A DNA stretch of 16,093 nt from Firmicutes bacterium UBA5486. GTDB lineage: Bacteria; Bacillota; UBA4882; UBA10575. Positions within the stretch are counted from its first letter, which is position 1; each line of letters begins with the position of its first letter. The stretch spans positions 6,030 to 22,122 of the forward strand of contig DIPO01000036.1 in assembly GCA_002427045.1 (NCBI GenBank). Reading direction: 5' to 3'. The notes under the pieces are model-generated. The model was not told the DNA's origin, searched no databases, and saw nothing but the letters and a program-made list of their open reading frames with translations. This document shows, piece after piece, positions 1 to 5,871 of this stretch. The position numbers and the translations under genes are program-made.

Positions 1-55
1 AGGCTATCAATATATTGTGCAGGGACAAAAAAATCAATGACAACGTAAAAAGCCC
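1..55. repeat. 55-bp direct repeat, copy 1
   Basis: This segment matches 1015-1069 at 52 of 55 positions. The three differences, at 20, 28 and 46, are all transitions. The copy may extend left of the window. The two copies flank the gerMN-type gene. Read on the minus strand both copies are open, but all three differences change the amino acid, so there is no sign of coding constraint. It could be a dispersed noncoding repeat or a transposon remnant. Confidence 0.75.
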
Positions 56-241
56 CATCAATCAAGTGCTTGACTTTACGTAATTTCTTGAAATTAACTA
101 AATACGATTGTGAAGATAAAAATGTTTATTCCGGGTAAACTAAAGATGGCAAAACTTTGCTAACAAATCAGTGGCCAGCATAGTTTGGGGGCTAAAAAAG
201 TCTGGCTTTTAACCAAAACAAACAAGGCGAGGGGATAATTA
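56..241. other. Intergenic region upstream of the GerMN gene
   Basis: I see no gene here. A TTGACT hexamer at 70-75 has no convincing -10 box at normal spacing. The only clear signal is the purine-rich ribosome binding site (GCGAGGGGAT, about 227-236) just before the ATG at 242. Confidence 0.5.
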
Positions 242-793
242 ATGAGAAAAAAAACAGGTCTTGTTCTTATTTTAATGGTTATAGCGGCTGGAGTTGCTCT
301 TTTACTTATATATCCTGGTCTTCTCCGCCGGGAATCTAGGCAACCGGAAGTTCCACTACCAAATGAAGAAGAAAAGGTGGAAAGAGTAACCCTGTACTTT
401 CCAAACCAAGAGTATATTCAGACTGGAAGAGAAGATATAGCAAAGCTAAAAGCAGTGGACCGAGAGGTTAAGATAAGGGAAGATAATTTACTAGAGGCGG
501 TTCTTCAAGAGTTAAGGAGGCCTCCCGGTGGAGAAGAGTTAACTACTGCCCTCCGTGATGATTTAGAAGTGCTTGGAGCATGGAGCAAAGAACGGATCGC
601 CTATGTAAACTTTTCTAGTCAAAATCTATATGGGGGATCTCTACAAGAGACTCTCTTGGTTGATCAGCTCGTAAAGACTTTAACCTCTCTTCCCGGTATA
701 GATAAAGTGCAGTTTTTAATAGATGGGGAAAAACGCGAAACATTAATGGGGCATCTCTCTATTGATGAACCTCTGAGTGGAGATAACCTTTAA
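242..793 (+). CDS. GerMN-domain protein, membrane-anchored
   Basis: This is a 183-aa protein. A basic N-terminus (MRKKTG) is followed by one hydrophobic segment at about residues 7-26, then an acidic linker and a soluble domain. The segment looks like a signal anchor or signal peptide. No lipobox cysteine is visible. The soluble part (about 48-170) has the GerMN pattern: 'VTLYFPN', then 'REDNLLEAVLQEL', 'AYVNFSS', and a final 'GIDKVQFLIDGEK' strand. Known GerMN proteins include spore-germination GerM and SpoIIQ-associated ring proteins; many solitary copies exist in Clostridia. It probably acts outside the membrane, and a sporulation role is inferred from family only. The gene stands alone, with an RBS upstream and a strong terminator downstream. 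Confidence 0.85.
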   Translation: MRKKTGLVLILMVIAAGVALLLIYPGLLRRESRQPEVPLPNEEEKVERVTLYFPNQEYIQTGREDIAKLKAVDREVKIREDNLLEAVLQELRRPPGGEELTTALRDDLEVLGAWSKERIAYVNFSSQNLYGGSLQETLLVDQLVKTLTSLPGIDKVQFLIDGEKRETLMGHLSIDEPLSGDNL

Positions 794-835
794 TAAGAAA
801 AAGAATAGCATAATTCAAATATTCATTATTTGACC

Positions 836-868
836 ACCTCTTCTTCTTTTTTGGAGGAGAGGTTTTTA
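836..868 (+). terminator. Rho-independent terminator after the GerMN gene
   Basis: The arms at 836-846 and 853-863 pair over 11 bp, including two G-U pairs. The loop is six T residues and the stem runs into TTTTT at 863-867. It lies 43 bp after the stop of the GerMN gene and closes that transcription unit. Confidence 0.85.
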
Positions 869-1327
869 GTATAGAATAAAGAACAACAAGAGAGACATTT
901 CCAGTATTGGCTAAATACAAGCTTAGGTAATTATGCAATTTGCTTAAGACAAGCTTTTTGCGTTGTGTCCTTTTTAAAAGGTCCCAACACAATATATAGT
1001 GTTGAGCTTGTATTAGGCTATCAATATATTGTGTAGGGACAGAAAAATCAATGACAACGCAAAAAGCCCTAAGCCATAAGATACTGTTCAAAATAGAACT
1101 TATCGGATATAATTATAAGCAGATCATATCACCAGGTCAGATCAGAATACTTCCTATGTGGCCTTATATTTAGGAAAAAAGTGGACAAGTACAATGAGTA
1201 GAATTAAGAGGGTGCTCAATGTATTATGGCTTGATAGTTTGAGATAGAAGAACACGATTAGCCCTTGAGGCTTTATTCAACCAATTATTTAATTCCTTAA
1301 CAAGAGAAGGAACAGGGAGGGTGAAAA
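869..1327. other. Intergenic region with a hairpin-rich segment
   Basis: No convincing gene lies here. A minus-strand frame stays open across 759-1091, but it runs through the terminator and has no recognisable domain. The 949-1011 segment holds nested inverted repeats: ACAAGCT/AGCTTGT at 949-955 and 1005-1011, CCTTTT/AAAAGG at 969-974 and 976-981, and a quasi-palindrome at 985-1004 with arms CAACAC/GTGTTG. The second copy of the 55-bp repeat follows at once. From 1070 to 1300 I see nothing but leader DNA for fabK. Confidence 0.5.
1015..1069. repeat. 55-bp direct repeat, copy 2
   Basis: This is the second copy of the repeat at 1-55 (52 of 55 identical, 1014 bp apart). Similarity stops abruptly after the AAAAAGCCC motif. 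It sits directly downstream of the nested hairpins at 949-1011, so the repeat unit may include that structured DNA, with copy 1 cut by the window edge. Confidence 0.75.
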
Positions 1328-2266
1328 TTGCTTAAAACAAGAATAACAGAGATGTTAGGTGTTGAGTATCCGCTTATTCAGGGCGGCATGGCTTGGGTTG
1401 CCACTGCTGAATTGGCCGCAGCCGTTTCCAATGGAGGAGGACTGGGTTTGATTGCGGCTGGTAGTGCACCAGTCGAATGGGTCCGGGGTGAGATTAAGAA
1501 GGCCCGATCTTTGACTTCTAAACCTTTTGGAGTCAATGTGATGCTTCTTTCCCCTTATGTAGAAGAAGTGATGCAAGTCATAATCGAAGAAAAGGTGCCG
1601 GTAATTACTACTGGAGCCGGAAATCCTGGGAAATATATTTCGCTTTTGAAGGAAGCAGGAACCAAGATAATTCCGGTTGTAAATTCAGTAGCTCTAGGTA
1701 AAAGGTTGGAAAAATCCGGGGTTGATGCTTTAATCGGGGAAGGAATGGAAGCCGGTGGCCATATCGGAACAGAGACGACTATGGTTTTAATTCCCCAATT
1801 AGTAGATGCTGTAAGTATTCCAGTAATTGCCGCCGGTGGAATTGGCGATGGCCGCGGAATGGCAGCTGCATTTATCTTGGGGGCAGAAGGGGTACAGATT
1901 GGAACTAGGTTTATTTGTGCTGAAGAATGTACTGTTGCTCTTAATTATAAGCAGAGAGTAATAAAAGCCGGGGATAGAGATACAGTTATCACCGGAGCCA
2001 GTACCGGCCATCCGGTTCGGGTACTTAAAAACCGCTTAAGCCGTAAGTTTTTAGCAGCCGAGAGTGCGGGAGCCACGCCAGAGGAACTTGAAGAATTAGG
2101 AGCCGGGCGTCTGGCAGCGGCGGTACGCGGAGATATAGAGGATGGCTCGGTAATGGCCGGACAATCAGCAGCCCTAGTTTCTCAGATTCAGCCGGCAGCC
2201 GAAATTATTAATGAGTATATAACTAAAGCCTGTGAATTGCTTGGTGCGTGCCATGAGAAAAAATGA
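1328..2266 (+). CDS. fabK: Enoyl-[acyl-carrier-protein] reductase II, FMN-dependent
   Basis: FabK reduces trans-2-enoyl-ACP to acyl-ACP, the last step of each fatty-acid elongation cycle, using FMN and NAD(P)H in the cytoplasm. The 312-aa product matches the family along its length: N-terminal 'YPLIQGGMAWVA', 'KPFGVNVMLLSP', 'TTGAGNP', 'GMEAGGHIG', 'PVIAAGGIGDG', 'GAEGVQIGTRF' and the C-terminal 'GSVMAGQ'. His145 in the GGHIG motif corresponds to the catalytic His of pneumococcal FabK. The start is a TTG at 1328 behind GGGAGGGTG; a GTG at 1321 is out of frame. The usual fab gene cluster is not visible, since the only partner in the window is a DUF6062 gene. A generic nitronate monooxygenase label is less likely. 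Confidence 0.92.
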   Translation: MLKTRITEMLGVEYPLIQGGMAWVATAELAAAVSNGGGLGLIAAGSAPVEWVRGEIKKARSLTSKPFGVNVMLLSPYVEEVMQVIIEEKVPVITTGAGNPGKYISLLKEAGTKIIPVVNSVALGKRLEKSGVDALIGEGMEAGGHIGTETTMVLIPQLVDAVSIPVIAAGGIGDGRGMAAAFILGAEGVQIGTRFICAEECTVALNYKQRVIKAGDRDTVITGASTGHPVRVLKNRLSRKFLAAESAGATPEELEELGAGRLAAAVRGDIEDGSVMAGQSAALVSQIQPAAEIINEYITKACELLGACHEKK

Positions 2267-2942
2267 TGTAATTTATTATAATCTGTATCAGGCCTTATCT
2301 GAGAAAGCCTGTCCGGTATGTCAATGTAAAGACCAGGCGGTCGGGAGTTATCTTGATAATCTGCTTTATGAGTTTGTTAATGATTATAGAACCAGAGATC
2401 GTCTCCGGGAGACCAGGGGCTTTTGTTATGATCACTCCTGGGCTCTACAGAGGATGGGCGATCCCTTAGGCCAATCGATAATCTATGCTGATCTGATTGA
2501 TTATCTTATACCATCCATAGAGAAAGGAGAACTCGACAAAAAGAAGACTCTGCTTGGGAAAAACAACAAATGCTTGGTTTGTATCCAGGAGCAGGAAACA
2601 GAAAAACGGTATCTCCGTGGCCTTCTTGCTTGCCTTAGGGATAGGGATTTCCGGGAAAAATACCACTCTTCAGTCGGGCTTTGCCTCCCCCACTATGAAC
2701 TGGCTTATCAGCAAGTTAGTAATAATAACATACAAGCTGTATTACGAGAGGTACAAATTAATAGTTTGACAAAATTAACTGCGGAACTGAAGGAATTTAT
2801 CCGTAAGTCTGATTACCGTTTTGCCGGAGAACTGCCAGGAGAAGAAAGAGATGCCTGGATCCGGGCTGTTGGACTTTGGGTGGGCTCCTTTAATACCAAG
2901 AAACAACAACAGAGCATCCTTAAACAAAAAGAGACGGATTAA
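2253..2942 (+). CDS. DUF6062 family Cys/His-rich protein
   Basis: This product is about 229 aa and has no known function that I can assign. It has two repeated Cys/His units: 'CPVCQC' at residues 20-25 followed by 'GFCYDHSW', and later 'CLVC' followed by 'GLCLPHYE'. Two CxxC...C...H sets of this kind suggest metal (zinc) binding, and the spacing is typical of DUF6062 proteins. I chose the ATG at 2253, which gives 'MRKNDVIYYNLYQAL'; it overlaps the end of fabK by 14 bp, so the two are probably translationally coupled. An upstream in-frame start at 2232 would only add a fabK-overlapping tail. A hairpin follows the stop. Confidence 0.8.
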   Translation: MRKNDVIYYNLYQALSEKACPVCQCKDQAVGSYLDNLLYEFVNDYRTRDRLRETRGFCYDHSWALQRMGDPLGQSIIYADLIDYLIPSIEKGELDKKKTLLGKNNKCLVCIQEQETEKRYLRGLLACLRDRDFREKYHSSVGLCLPHYELAYQQVSNNNIQAVLREVQINSLTKLTAELKEFIRKSDYRFAGELPGEERDAWIRAVGLWVGSFNTKKQQQSILKQKETD

Positions 2943-2944
2943 TA

Positions 2945-2979
2945 AACAGCCCTGCGTATTATATAAGCGCAGGGCTGTT
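2945..2979 (+). terminator. Hairpin after the fabK-DUF6062 pair
   Basis: The arms AACAGCCCTGCG (2945-2956) and its exact complement (2968-2979) form a perfect 12-bp stem with an 11-nt loop. No T-run follows, so it may be a weak or factor-assisted terminator or an mRNA-stabilising 3' hairpin. It marks the boundary between chromosome-like DNA and the AT-rich cassette. Confidence 0.6.
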
Positions 2980-3078
2980 AGCAAATAAGATTCACAGAAT
3001 TTTTTTATGATTATAAAAACAATAATTTTTAAAGGAGTTCGTTTATTTTTGTTGTAGTATACATAAAAAAGCATTTGG

Positions 3079-3756
3079 GTGGGGTTCAAATCGCTGATTA
3101 GAGGTTATCATGGCACAACTCAAAAAAATGCTAGACAAATTCTAGAGAACAAGGTAATGCTTCCATCAAGAGGTAGTGATCATTGGTTAGGTGATGGGGT
3201 ATATTTTTTTGAAGATGATTTTTATGCATACAAATGGATAGTACAACAGTGTTCCAAAATTTACAAAGAAGATTATAGTGAAAAAATACTTATAAAGGAA
3301 TATCAGATATTTGAAGTATATTTAAATATTGAAACCGAAAGAGTTTTTGATTTAAGAATTCTGGATAATAAACGATATTTTGATTGCGCCTATCAAAAGC
3401 TTCTTCAAGAAAAAAATAAAATTGAGGAAATAAAAGAGATAGAACTTTCGGATGGAGTGGTAATTAATTTTCTTTTTAGTGTACTTGACTATAACAAAAA
3501 ATATGATTTAGTTATAGCAAATTTTATTTTGAATAAAAATAATTACCAAAAAATTAATTCAAGGTTAGGTTATATCGAACAAGTGCAATTATGTGTTAAA
3601 AATACAAAAATAATCAATAAAATAGAAATATATTGGTGGCAAAAACATACTAAAAGATATACGATGATATGGAATGATTTATTTTATCATGCACAGCCAT
3701 ATAGCAAAAAAAATAGGTATAATCCAAAGAAAGAAGGATATGATTATACTACTTAG
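3079..3756 (+). CDS. Putative ADP-ribosyltransferase-like toxin of a TAC module
   Basis: The product is about 225 aa. Residues 8-14 read 'RGYHGTT' and 36-43 read 'WLGDGVYF'. This pairing resembles the HGT and GxGxYF elements of PARP/DUF3990-like ADP-ribosyltransferases, which bind NAD. A later strand 'EQVQLCVKN' (167-175) is where a catalytic or substrate-recognition Glu/Gln would be expected; I cannot assign it firmly. The gene opens a three-gene cassette with a small acidic protein and a SecB-like chaperone, so toxin is the likely role. The chemistry and target (RNA, DNA or protein) are inferred, not seen. The start is uncertain: GTG at 3079 lacks a good RBS, while CTG at 3094 lies behind GGGTGGGG and gives 'MIRGYHGTT'. 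The DNA is much more AT-rich than fabK, which suggests transfer. Confidence 0.68.
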   Translation: MGFKSLIRGYHGTTQKNARQILENKVMLPSRGSDHWLGDGVYFFEDDFYAYKWIVQQCSKIYKEDYSEKILIKEYQIFEVYLNIETERVFDLRILDNKRYFDCAYQKLLQEKNKIEEIKEIELSDGVVINFLFSVLDYNKKYDLVIANFILNKNNYQKINSRLGYIEQVQLCVKNTKIINKIEIYWWQKHTKRYTMIWNDLFYHAQPYSKKNRYNPKKEGYDYTT

Positions 3757-3806
3757 CATAAAAATTTATTGATTATTGTCGATATAAAGAATGGGAGGTA
3801 TATTTA

Positions 3807-4031
3807 ATGACTTTTGAAGAAAGAATTGCGCAGTTAGATAATTATTTTAAAAATATTCAAACTGAACAATTTATTAAAGATTTATTTAAAGCAGGATTAG
3901 GAGAAATCAAATCTATTAGAGATGATAATGTTTTACTAGATGAATATACAAATAATAATTTTTATACCATTGATTCTAGTTTTGAAGAATATTCTAGTTT
4001 TGATTGTTATCAATTATATGAGGTTGCATGA
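3807..4031 (+). CDS. Putative small antitoxin with chaperone-addiction-like tail
   Basis: This is a 74-aa acidic protein that I do not recognise as a named family. Residues 1-35 look helical ('MTFEERIAQLDNYFKNI'). The last 26 residues are unusually rich in Phe, Tyr, Ser, Asp and Glu ('FYTIDSSFEEYSSFDCYQLY') and look disordered and aggregation-prone. In TAC systems the antitoxin carries such a C-terminal chaperone-addiction (ChAD) segment, which the SecB-like chaperone binds. Here the chaperone gene starts inside the stop codon of this gene. GGGAGG at 3793-3798 is a well-spaced RBS. The role comes from position, size, charge and tail, not from homology. Confidence 0.62.
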   Translation: MTFEERIAQLDNYFKNIQTEQFIKDLFKAGLGEIKSIRDDNVLLDEYTNNNFYTIDSSFEEYSSFDCYQLYEVA

Positions 4032-4465
4032 CTATGACTGAACAAGAAAAGGACATAAAAAGTATTCTTAGGTTTACAGATTATATTGTTGAAGAGATTG
4101 AATTTAAATATAATGAAAAATATGAGCAGAAAAAAAAGGTTAAAATCGATTTTGATATTGACTCAAATATTTTCTACAATCAAGGGAAAGATAAAGCAAA
4201 AGTTACTTTAGATGTAAGCGTTTTTAAGGAACCGGAAAAAAATAATTATCCTTTTTACTTTTTTGTTCGTATTTCAGGTTTTTTTGAGTTGCAAAATATA
4301 GAGACAGAAGATAGTTTAAGTATTATGGAAAAAAATACAATTGCAATTCTATTTCCTTATGTTAGGGCTTTAATCTCTTCTTTTACAGCAAATGCAAATG
4401 TTAATCCACTTATTCTACCTCCAATTAATGTAGTAAAATTGATAGAAGCAAAGAAAAATAATTAA
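4028..4465 (+). CDS. SecB-like chaperone of a TAC module
   Basis: This 145-aa protein has the C-terminal SecB signature: 'ILFPYVRALISSFTANANV' at about 107-125 and 'LILPPINV' at about 128-135. It matches the FPYxR...LxLxPxNF pattern of SecB. The earlier part has alternating strands ('KVKIDFDID', 'KVTLDVSVF', 'FYFFVRISGFFEL') as in the SecB sheet. Canonical SecB delivers preproteins to SecA in proteobacteria, and Firmicutes generally lack it, so an accessory role is expected. The ATG overlaps the preceding TGA (ATGA), and a second in-frame ATG at 4034 is an alternative start. Coupling to a small acidic gene and an ART-like gene makes it the chaperone member of a toxin-antitoxin-chaperone set that would fold or protect the antitoxin. 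Confidence 0.85.
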   Translation: MTMTEQEKDIKSILRFTDYIVEEIEFKYNEKYEQKKKVKIDFDIDSNIFYNQGKDKAKVTLDVSVFKEPEKNNYPFYFFVRISGFFELQNIETEDSLSIMEKNTIAILFPYVRALISSFTANANVNPLILPPINVVKLIEAKKNN

Positions 4466-4491
4466 ATTTATCGACATAAAGATACCAATTT

Positions 4492-4538
4492 TTAAAGCGG
4501 AACGTCTATAAAAACAATCCCCAATCAGGGGATTGTTT
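4492..4538. repeat. Left attachment-type direct repeat (attL candidate)
   Basis: The stretch starting TTAAAGCGGAACGTCTATAA recurs at 16048-16093 with a single 1-nt difference, a C at 4515 missing on the right. It contains the terminator hairpin and lies directly downstream (minus strand) of a tRNA-Leu 3' fragment. The right copy is cut by the window end, so the full repeat is longer than the 46-47 bp seen. Confidence 0.85.
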
Positions 4539-4540
4539 TT
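4511..4540. terminator. Bidirectional terminator within attL
   Basis: The arms at 4511-4522 and 4528-4539 pair over 12 bp (AAAACAATCCCC and its complement) around the loop AATCA. T-runs follow on the + strand, and A-runs precede it, which give T-runs on the minus strand. It can end the TAC operon from the left and the tRNA transcript from the right. In the attR copy a missing C spoils the base of the stem. Confidence 0.82.
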
Positions 4541-4544
4541 TATT

Positions 4545-4599
4545 TGGTGCCGAAGGCCGGACTCGAACCGGCACGCTTTTAAGGGCGGTAGATTTTGAG
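4545..4599 (-). tRNA. 3' fragment of tRNA-Leu(CAA), truncated
   Basis: On the minus strand this reads from the anticodon loop (CTCAAAA, anticodon CAA at 4597-4595) through the 3' anticodon stem, variable arm, T-arm (GGTTCGAGTCC) and the acceptor 3' half ending in encoded CCA at 4545. The 5' half is absent: the bases before the loop cannot pair with TCTACC. The break in the anticodon loop is the usual crossover edge for elements that integrate into tRNA genes. It is not a functional tRNA. The intact gene is expected beyond 16093 on the minus strand. Confidence 0.88.
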
Positions 4600-4888
4600 T
4601 TATTTAAGTCATTTAGAAACCTTTGGAACTCAGTGGAACGGTTTAGAATATAGAACCCTTAAAACTCGGATAGAATAAAGGGTTTGACAAGATTACAAGG
4701 GGTTTCGTGTGACTATCATTGGGTGCGTTGGAAATCTATAAATTAGCAAGAAAAAATCCTGTTGGAGGGATATTAGGAGGGATGTGGAGGGATTTCCTTA
4801 CACGCTACTCAAAAAGCATTATAAACATTGGTTAATGCAGTCAGCCACTACCACTGACAAGATTATTATTATAAGGAGCTGACTTAAA
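4600..4888. other. Gene-free left end of the island with integrase-arm-like repeats
   Basis: No ORF is supportable. Three direct copies of GGAGGGA lie at 4764-4770, 4776-4782 and 4786-4792. An inverted pair AACCCTT/AAGGGTT is present around 4656-4684. Repeats close to an attachment site resemble integrase arm-binding or Xis sites. The tyrosine integrase expected beside a tRNA att site is missing, which suggests it was deleted. Confidence 0.45.
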
Positions 4889-5050
4889 GTGAAGAAAGGA
4901 AAGAATTATTACAAAGAGTTATTTAAAGACTATCCTGATGTTGTAACCCTTATAAAATTTAGAGAAATGTTAGGAGGCATTGCTGATAGTACGGCCAGAA
5001 AGCTTGTAAGAGCAAATATAGTAAAGCATTTTTATATCAGAGATACTTAA
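4889..5050 (+). CDS. Truncated small HTH DNA-binding protein (excisionase-like)
   Basis: This short ORF (53 aa) starts at GTG 4889 behind AAGGAG at 4873-4878. It reads 'MKKGKNYYKELFKDYPDVV', then 'LIKFREMLGGIADSTARKL', and ends '...VKHFYIRDT'. The pattern resembles small helix-turn-helix proteins next to integrases in Firmicutes elements. From memory those continue about 20 residues past this point, so this copy appears cut at its C-terminus. Its TAA overlaps the stop of the convergent zinc-ribbon ORF, so truncation may have happened when the two segments were joined. It is probably a remnant of the integration/excision module. Confidence 0.55.
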   Translation: MKKGKNYYKELFKDYPDVVTLIKFREMLGGIADSTARKLVRANIVKHFYIRDT

Positions 5051-5142
5051 CTGACGCTAACAGTTTTGTAACCACAGCCACAGCAAGGCTTAGACCATAT
5101 TTCACTATATAATTCCAAACAACTTGGACACATAGTCATCAT
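5047..5142 (-). CDS. 31-aa zinc-ribbon-like small protein
   Basis: The ORF starts at ATG 5142-5140, inside the resolvase stop codon (ATGA overlap), and encodes 31 residues. 'CPSC' near the N-terminus and 'CCGCGYK' near the end give two CxxC knuckles 12 residues apart, a minimal zinc-ribbon pattern. It would be translationally coupled to the resolvase. Other in-frame ATGs lie at 5139-5137 and 5133-5131. Its stop overlaps the stop of the convergent HTH ORF. The function is unknown; possible roles are a nucleic-acid binding accessory to the recombinase, or the surviving start of a longer protein. Confidence 0.5.
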   Translation of the reverse strand: MMTMCPSCLELYSEIWSKPCCGCGYKTVSVS

Positions 5143-5744
5143 ACTGTACAAGCCACCTTCATAGCTTTATCAGTAGGCTCTGTATCTGTTTTAATGTCCC
5201 TAACAATGCGACTTATAGTGCTTCTGCTGAGTTCTGTTTGTCGGACAATCTCAGCTATTGTAACACCGTTACCGTATAATGCCCTTACGGTAAGCTCCTT
5301 CTCGTTTCGTTTACTGGGGCGGCCACCAGAACGTCCTCTGGCCTTAGCAGCTTTCAGTCCATCCTTTGTTCTTTCCGATAATAAGTCACGTTCAAACTGG
5401 GATAGTCCGCTAAAGGTTGTAAAGAGCAATCTGCCTTGTGGGGTAGTAGTATCAAGCCAAGGCTCTTTAAGACTTTTTATTTGTGCACCCTTGCTTTGTA
5501 TCTGTTCAACAATGGTAAATAAATCAAGAGTGCTTCTACTTAGTCTAGTAAGCTCAGAGACAATAATTATGTCATCCTGCTGTAATTCATCAAGCATCTT
5601 GATGAGTTGAGGGCGCTCTTTTGTAGTGCCTGTAATCTTTTCACTATAAATATTTCTAAAATCTACACCAGCTTTTTTTAGAGCGTCTACTTGACGGCCT
5701 AAATTCATGCCGCTCTTTCTAACCCTACAATAACCGACTAACAT
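5139..5744 (-). CDS. Serine resolvase/invertase family recombinase, catalytic Ser replaced
   Basis: This is a 201-aa small serine recombinase. It has an N-terminal catalytic domain ('MLVGYCRV', 'GTTKERPQL', 'ELTRLSRS', 'PQGRLLFTTFSGLSQFERDL'), an E-helix with 'TKDGLKAAKARGRSGGRPSK', and a C-terminal Hin-type HTH ('VTIAEIVRQTELSRSTISRIV'). The family nucleophile is the Ser of 'GYARVS(T/K)'; here that position is Arg9 (codon AGA), one base from Ser (AGT/AGC). Ser11 is nearby but out of register. If the sequence is right, the protein should bind DNA but not recombine it. A GGGAGGAG site precedes the ATG. Res-like inverted repeats lie directly upstream. Small resolvases normally resolve cointegrates or invert segments and do not integrate at tRNA genes. 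Confidence 0.9.
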   Translation of the reverse strand: MLVGYCRVRKSGMNLGRQVDALKKAGVDFRNIYSEKITGTTKERPQLIKMLDELQQDDIIIVSELTRLSRSTLDLFTIVEQIQSKGAQIKSLKEPWLDTTTPQGRLLFTTFSGLSQFERDLLSERTKDGLKAAKARGRSGGRPSKRNEKELTVRALYGNGVTIAEIVRQTELSRSTISRIVRDIKTDTEPTDKAMKVACTV

Positions 5745-5771
5745 AGTAACTCCTCCCTTAAATCAATTTAT

Positions 5772-5825
5772 ATGTATCATAAAGGTATCAATATCTAATT
5801 ACATTATGACACCTTTAATGATACA
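5772..5825. repeat. Inverted repeat upstream of resolvase (res subsite candidate)
   Basis: The arms 5772-5786 (ATGTATCATAAAGGT) and 5811-5825 are inverted repeats, with one extra T in the right arm. The half-site resembles that of the palindrome at 5871-5896 (GTAYCATAAA). It lies 28 bp upstream of the resolvase ATG, where resolvases bind their res sites and often repress themselves. Confidence 0.6.
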
Positions 5826-5834
5826 TTTTTGTAC

Positions 5835-5871
5835 CCTTAAAACCTGCTATAACGGGCTTCCTTAAAACCTG
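5835..5871. repeat. 12-bp direct repeat CCTTAAAACCTG
   Basis: Two exact copies lie at 5835-5846 and 5860-5871, 25 bp apart, between the two inverted repeats. Both are close to GTACC, part of the half-site motif. They may be accessory binding sites within the same res-like region. Confidence 0.55.

Noticed and set aside
759..1091. Minus-strand open frame of 110 aa
   Set aside because: It crosses the GerMN terminator and a repeat whose copies differ only at amino-acid-changing positions, and I see no domain. It could be a transposon relic, but coding is not supported.
4545..4599. A complete tRNA-Leu gene
   Set aside because: The bases upstream of the anticodon loop cannot form the anticodon stem, D-arm or acceptor 5' strand.
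4764..4792. Short CRISPR-like array from the GGAGGGA repeats
   Set aside because: The repeats are 7 bp with 3-5-bp gaps, far too short, and no cas genes are present.
5194..5610. Plus-strand open frame of 138 aa
   Set aside because: It is a shadow of the resolvase gene on the opposite strand.
5139..5744. Resolvase as the integrase that inserted the island
   Set aside because: Small serine resolvases do not normally target tRNA genes, and this one lacks the catalytic Ser. The tRNA fragment points to a lost tyrosine integrase.
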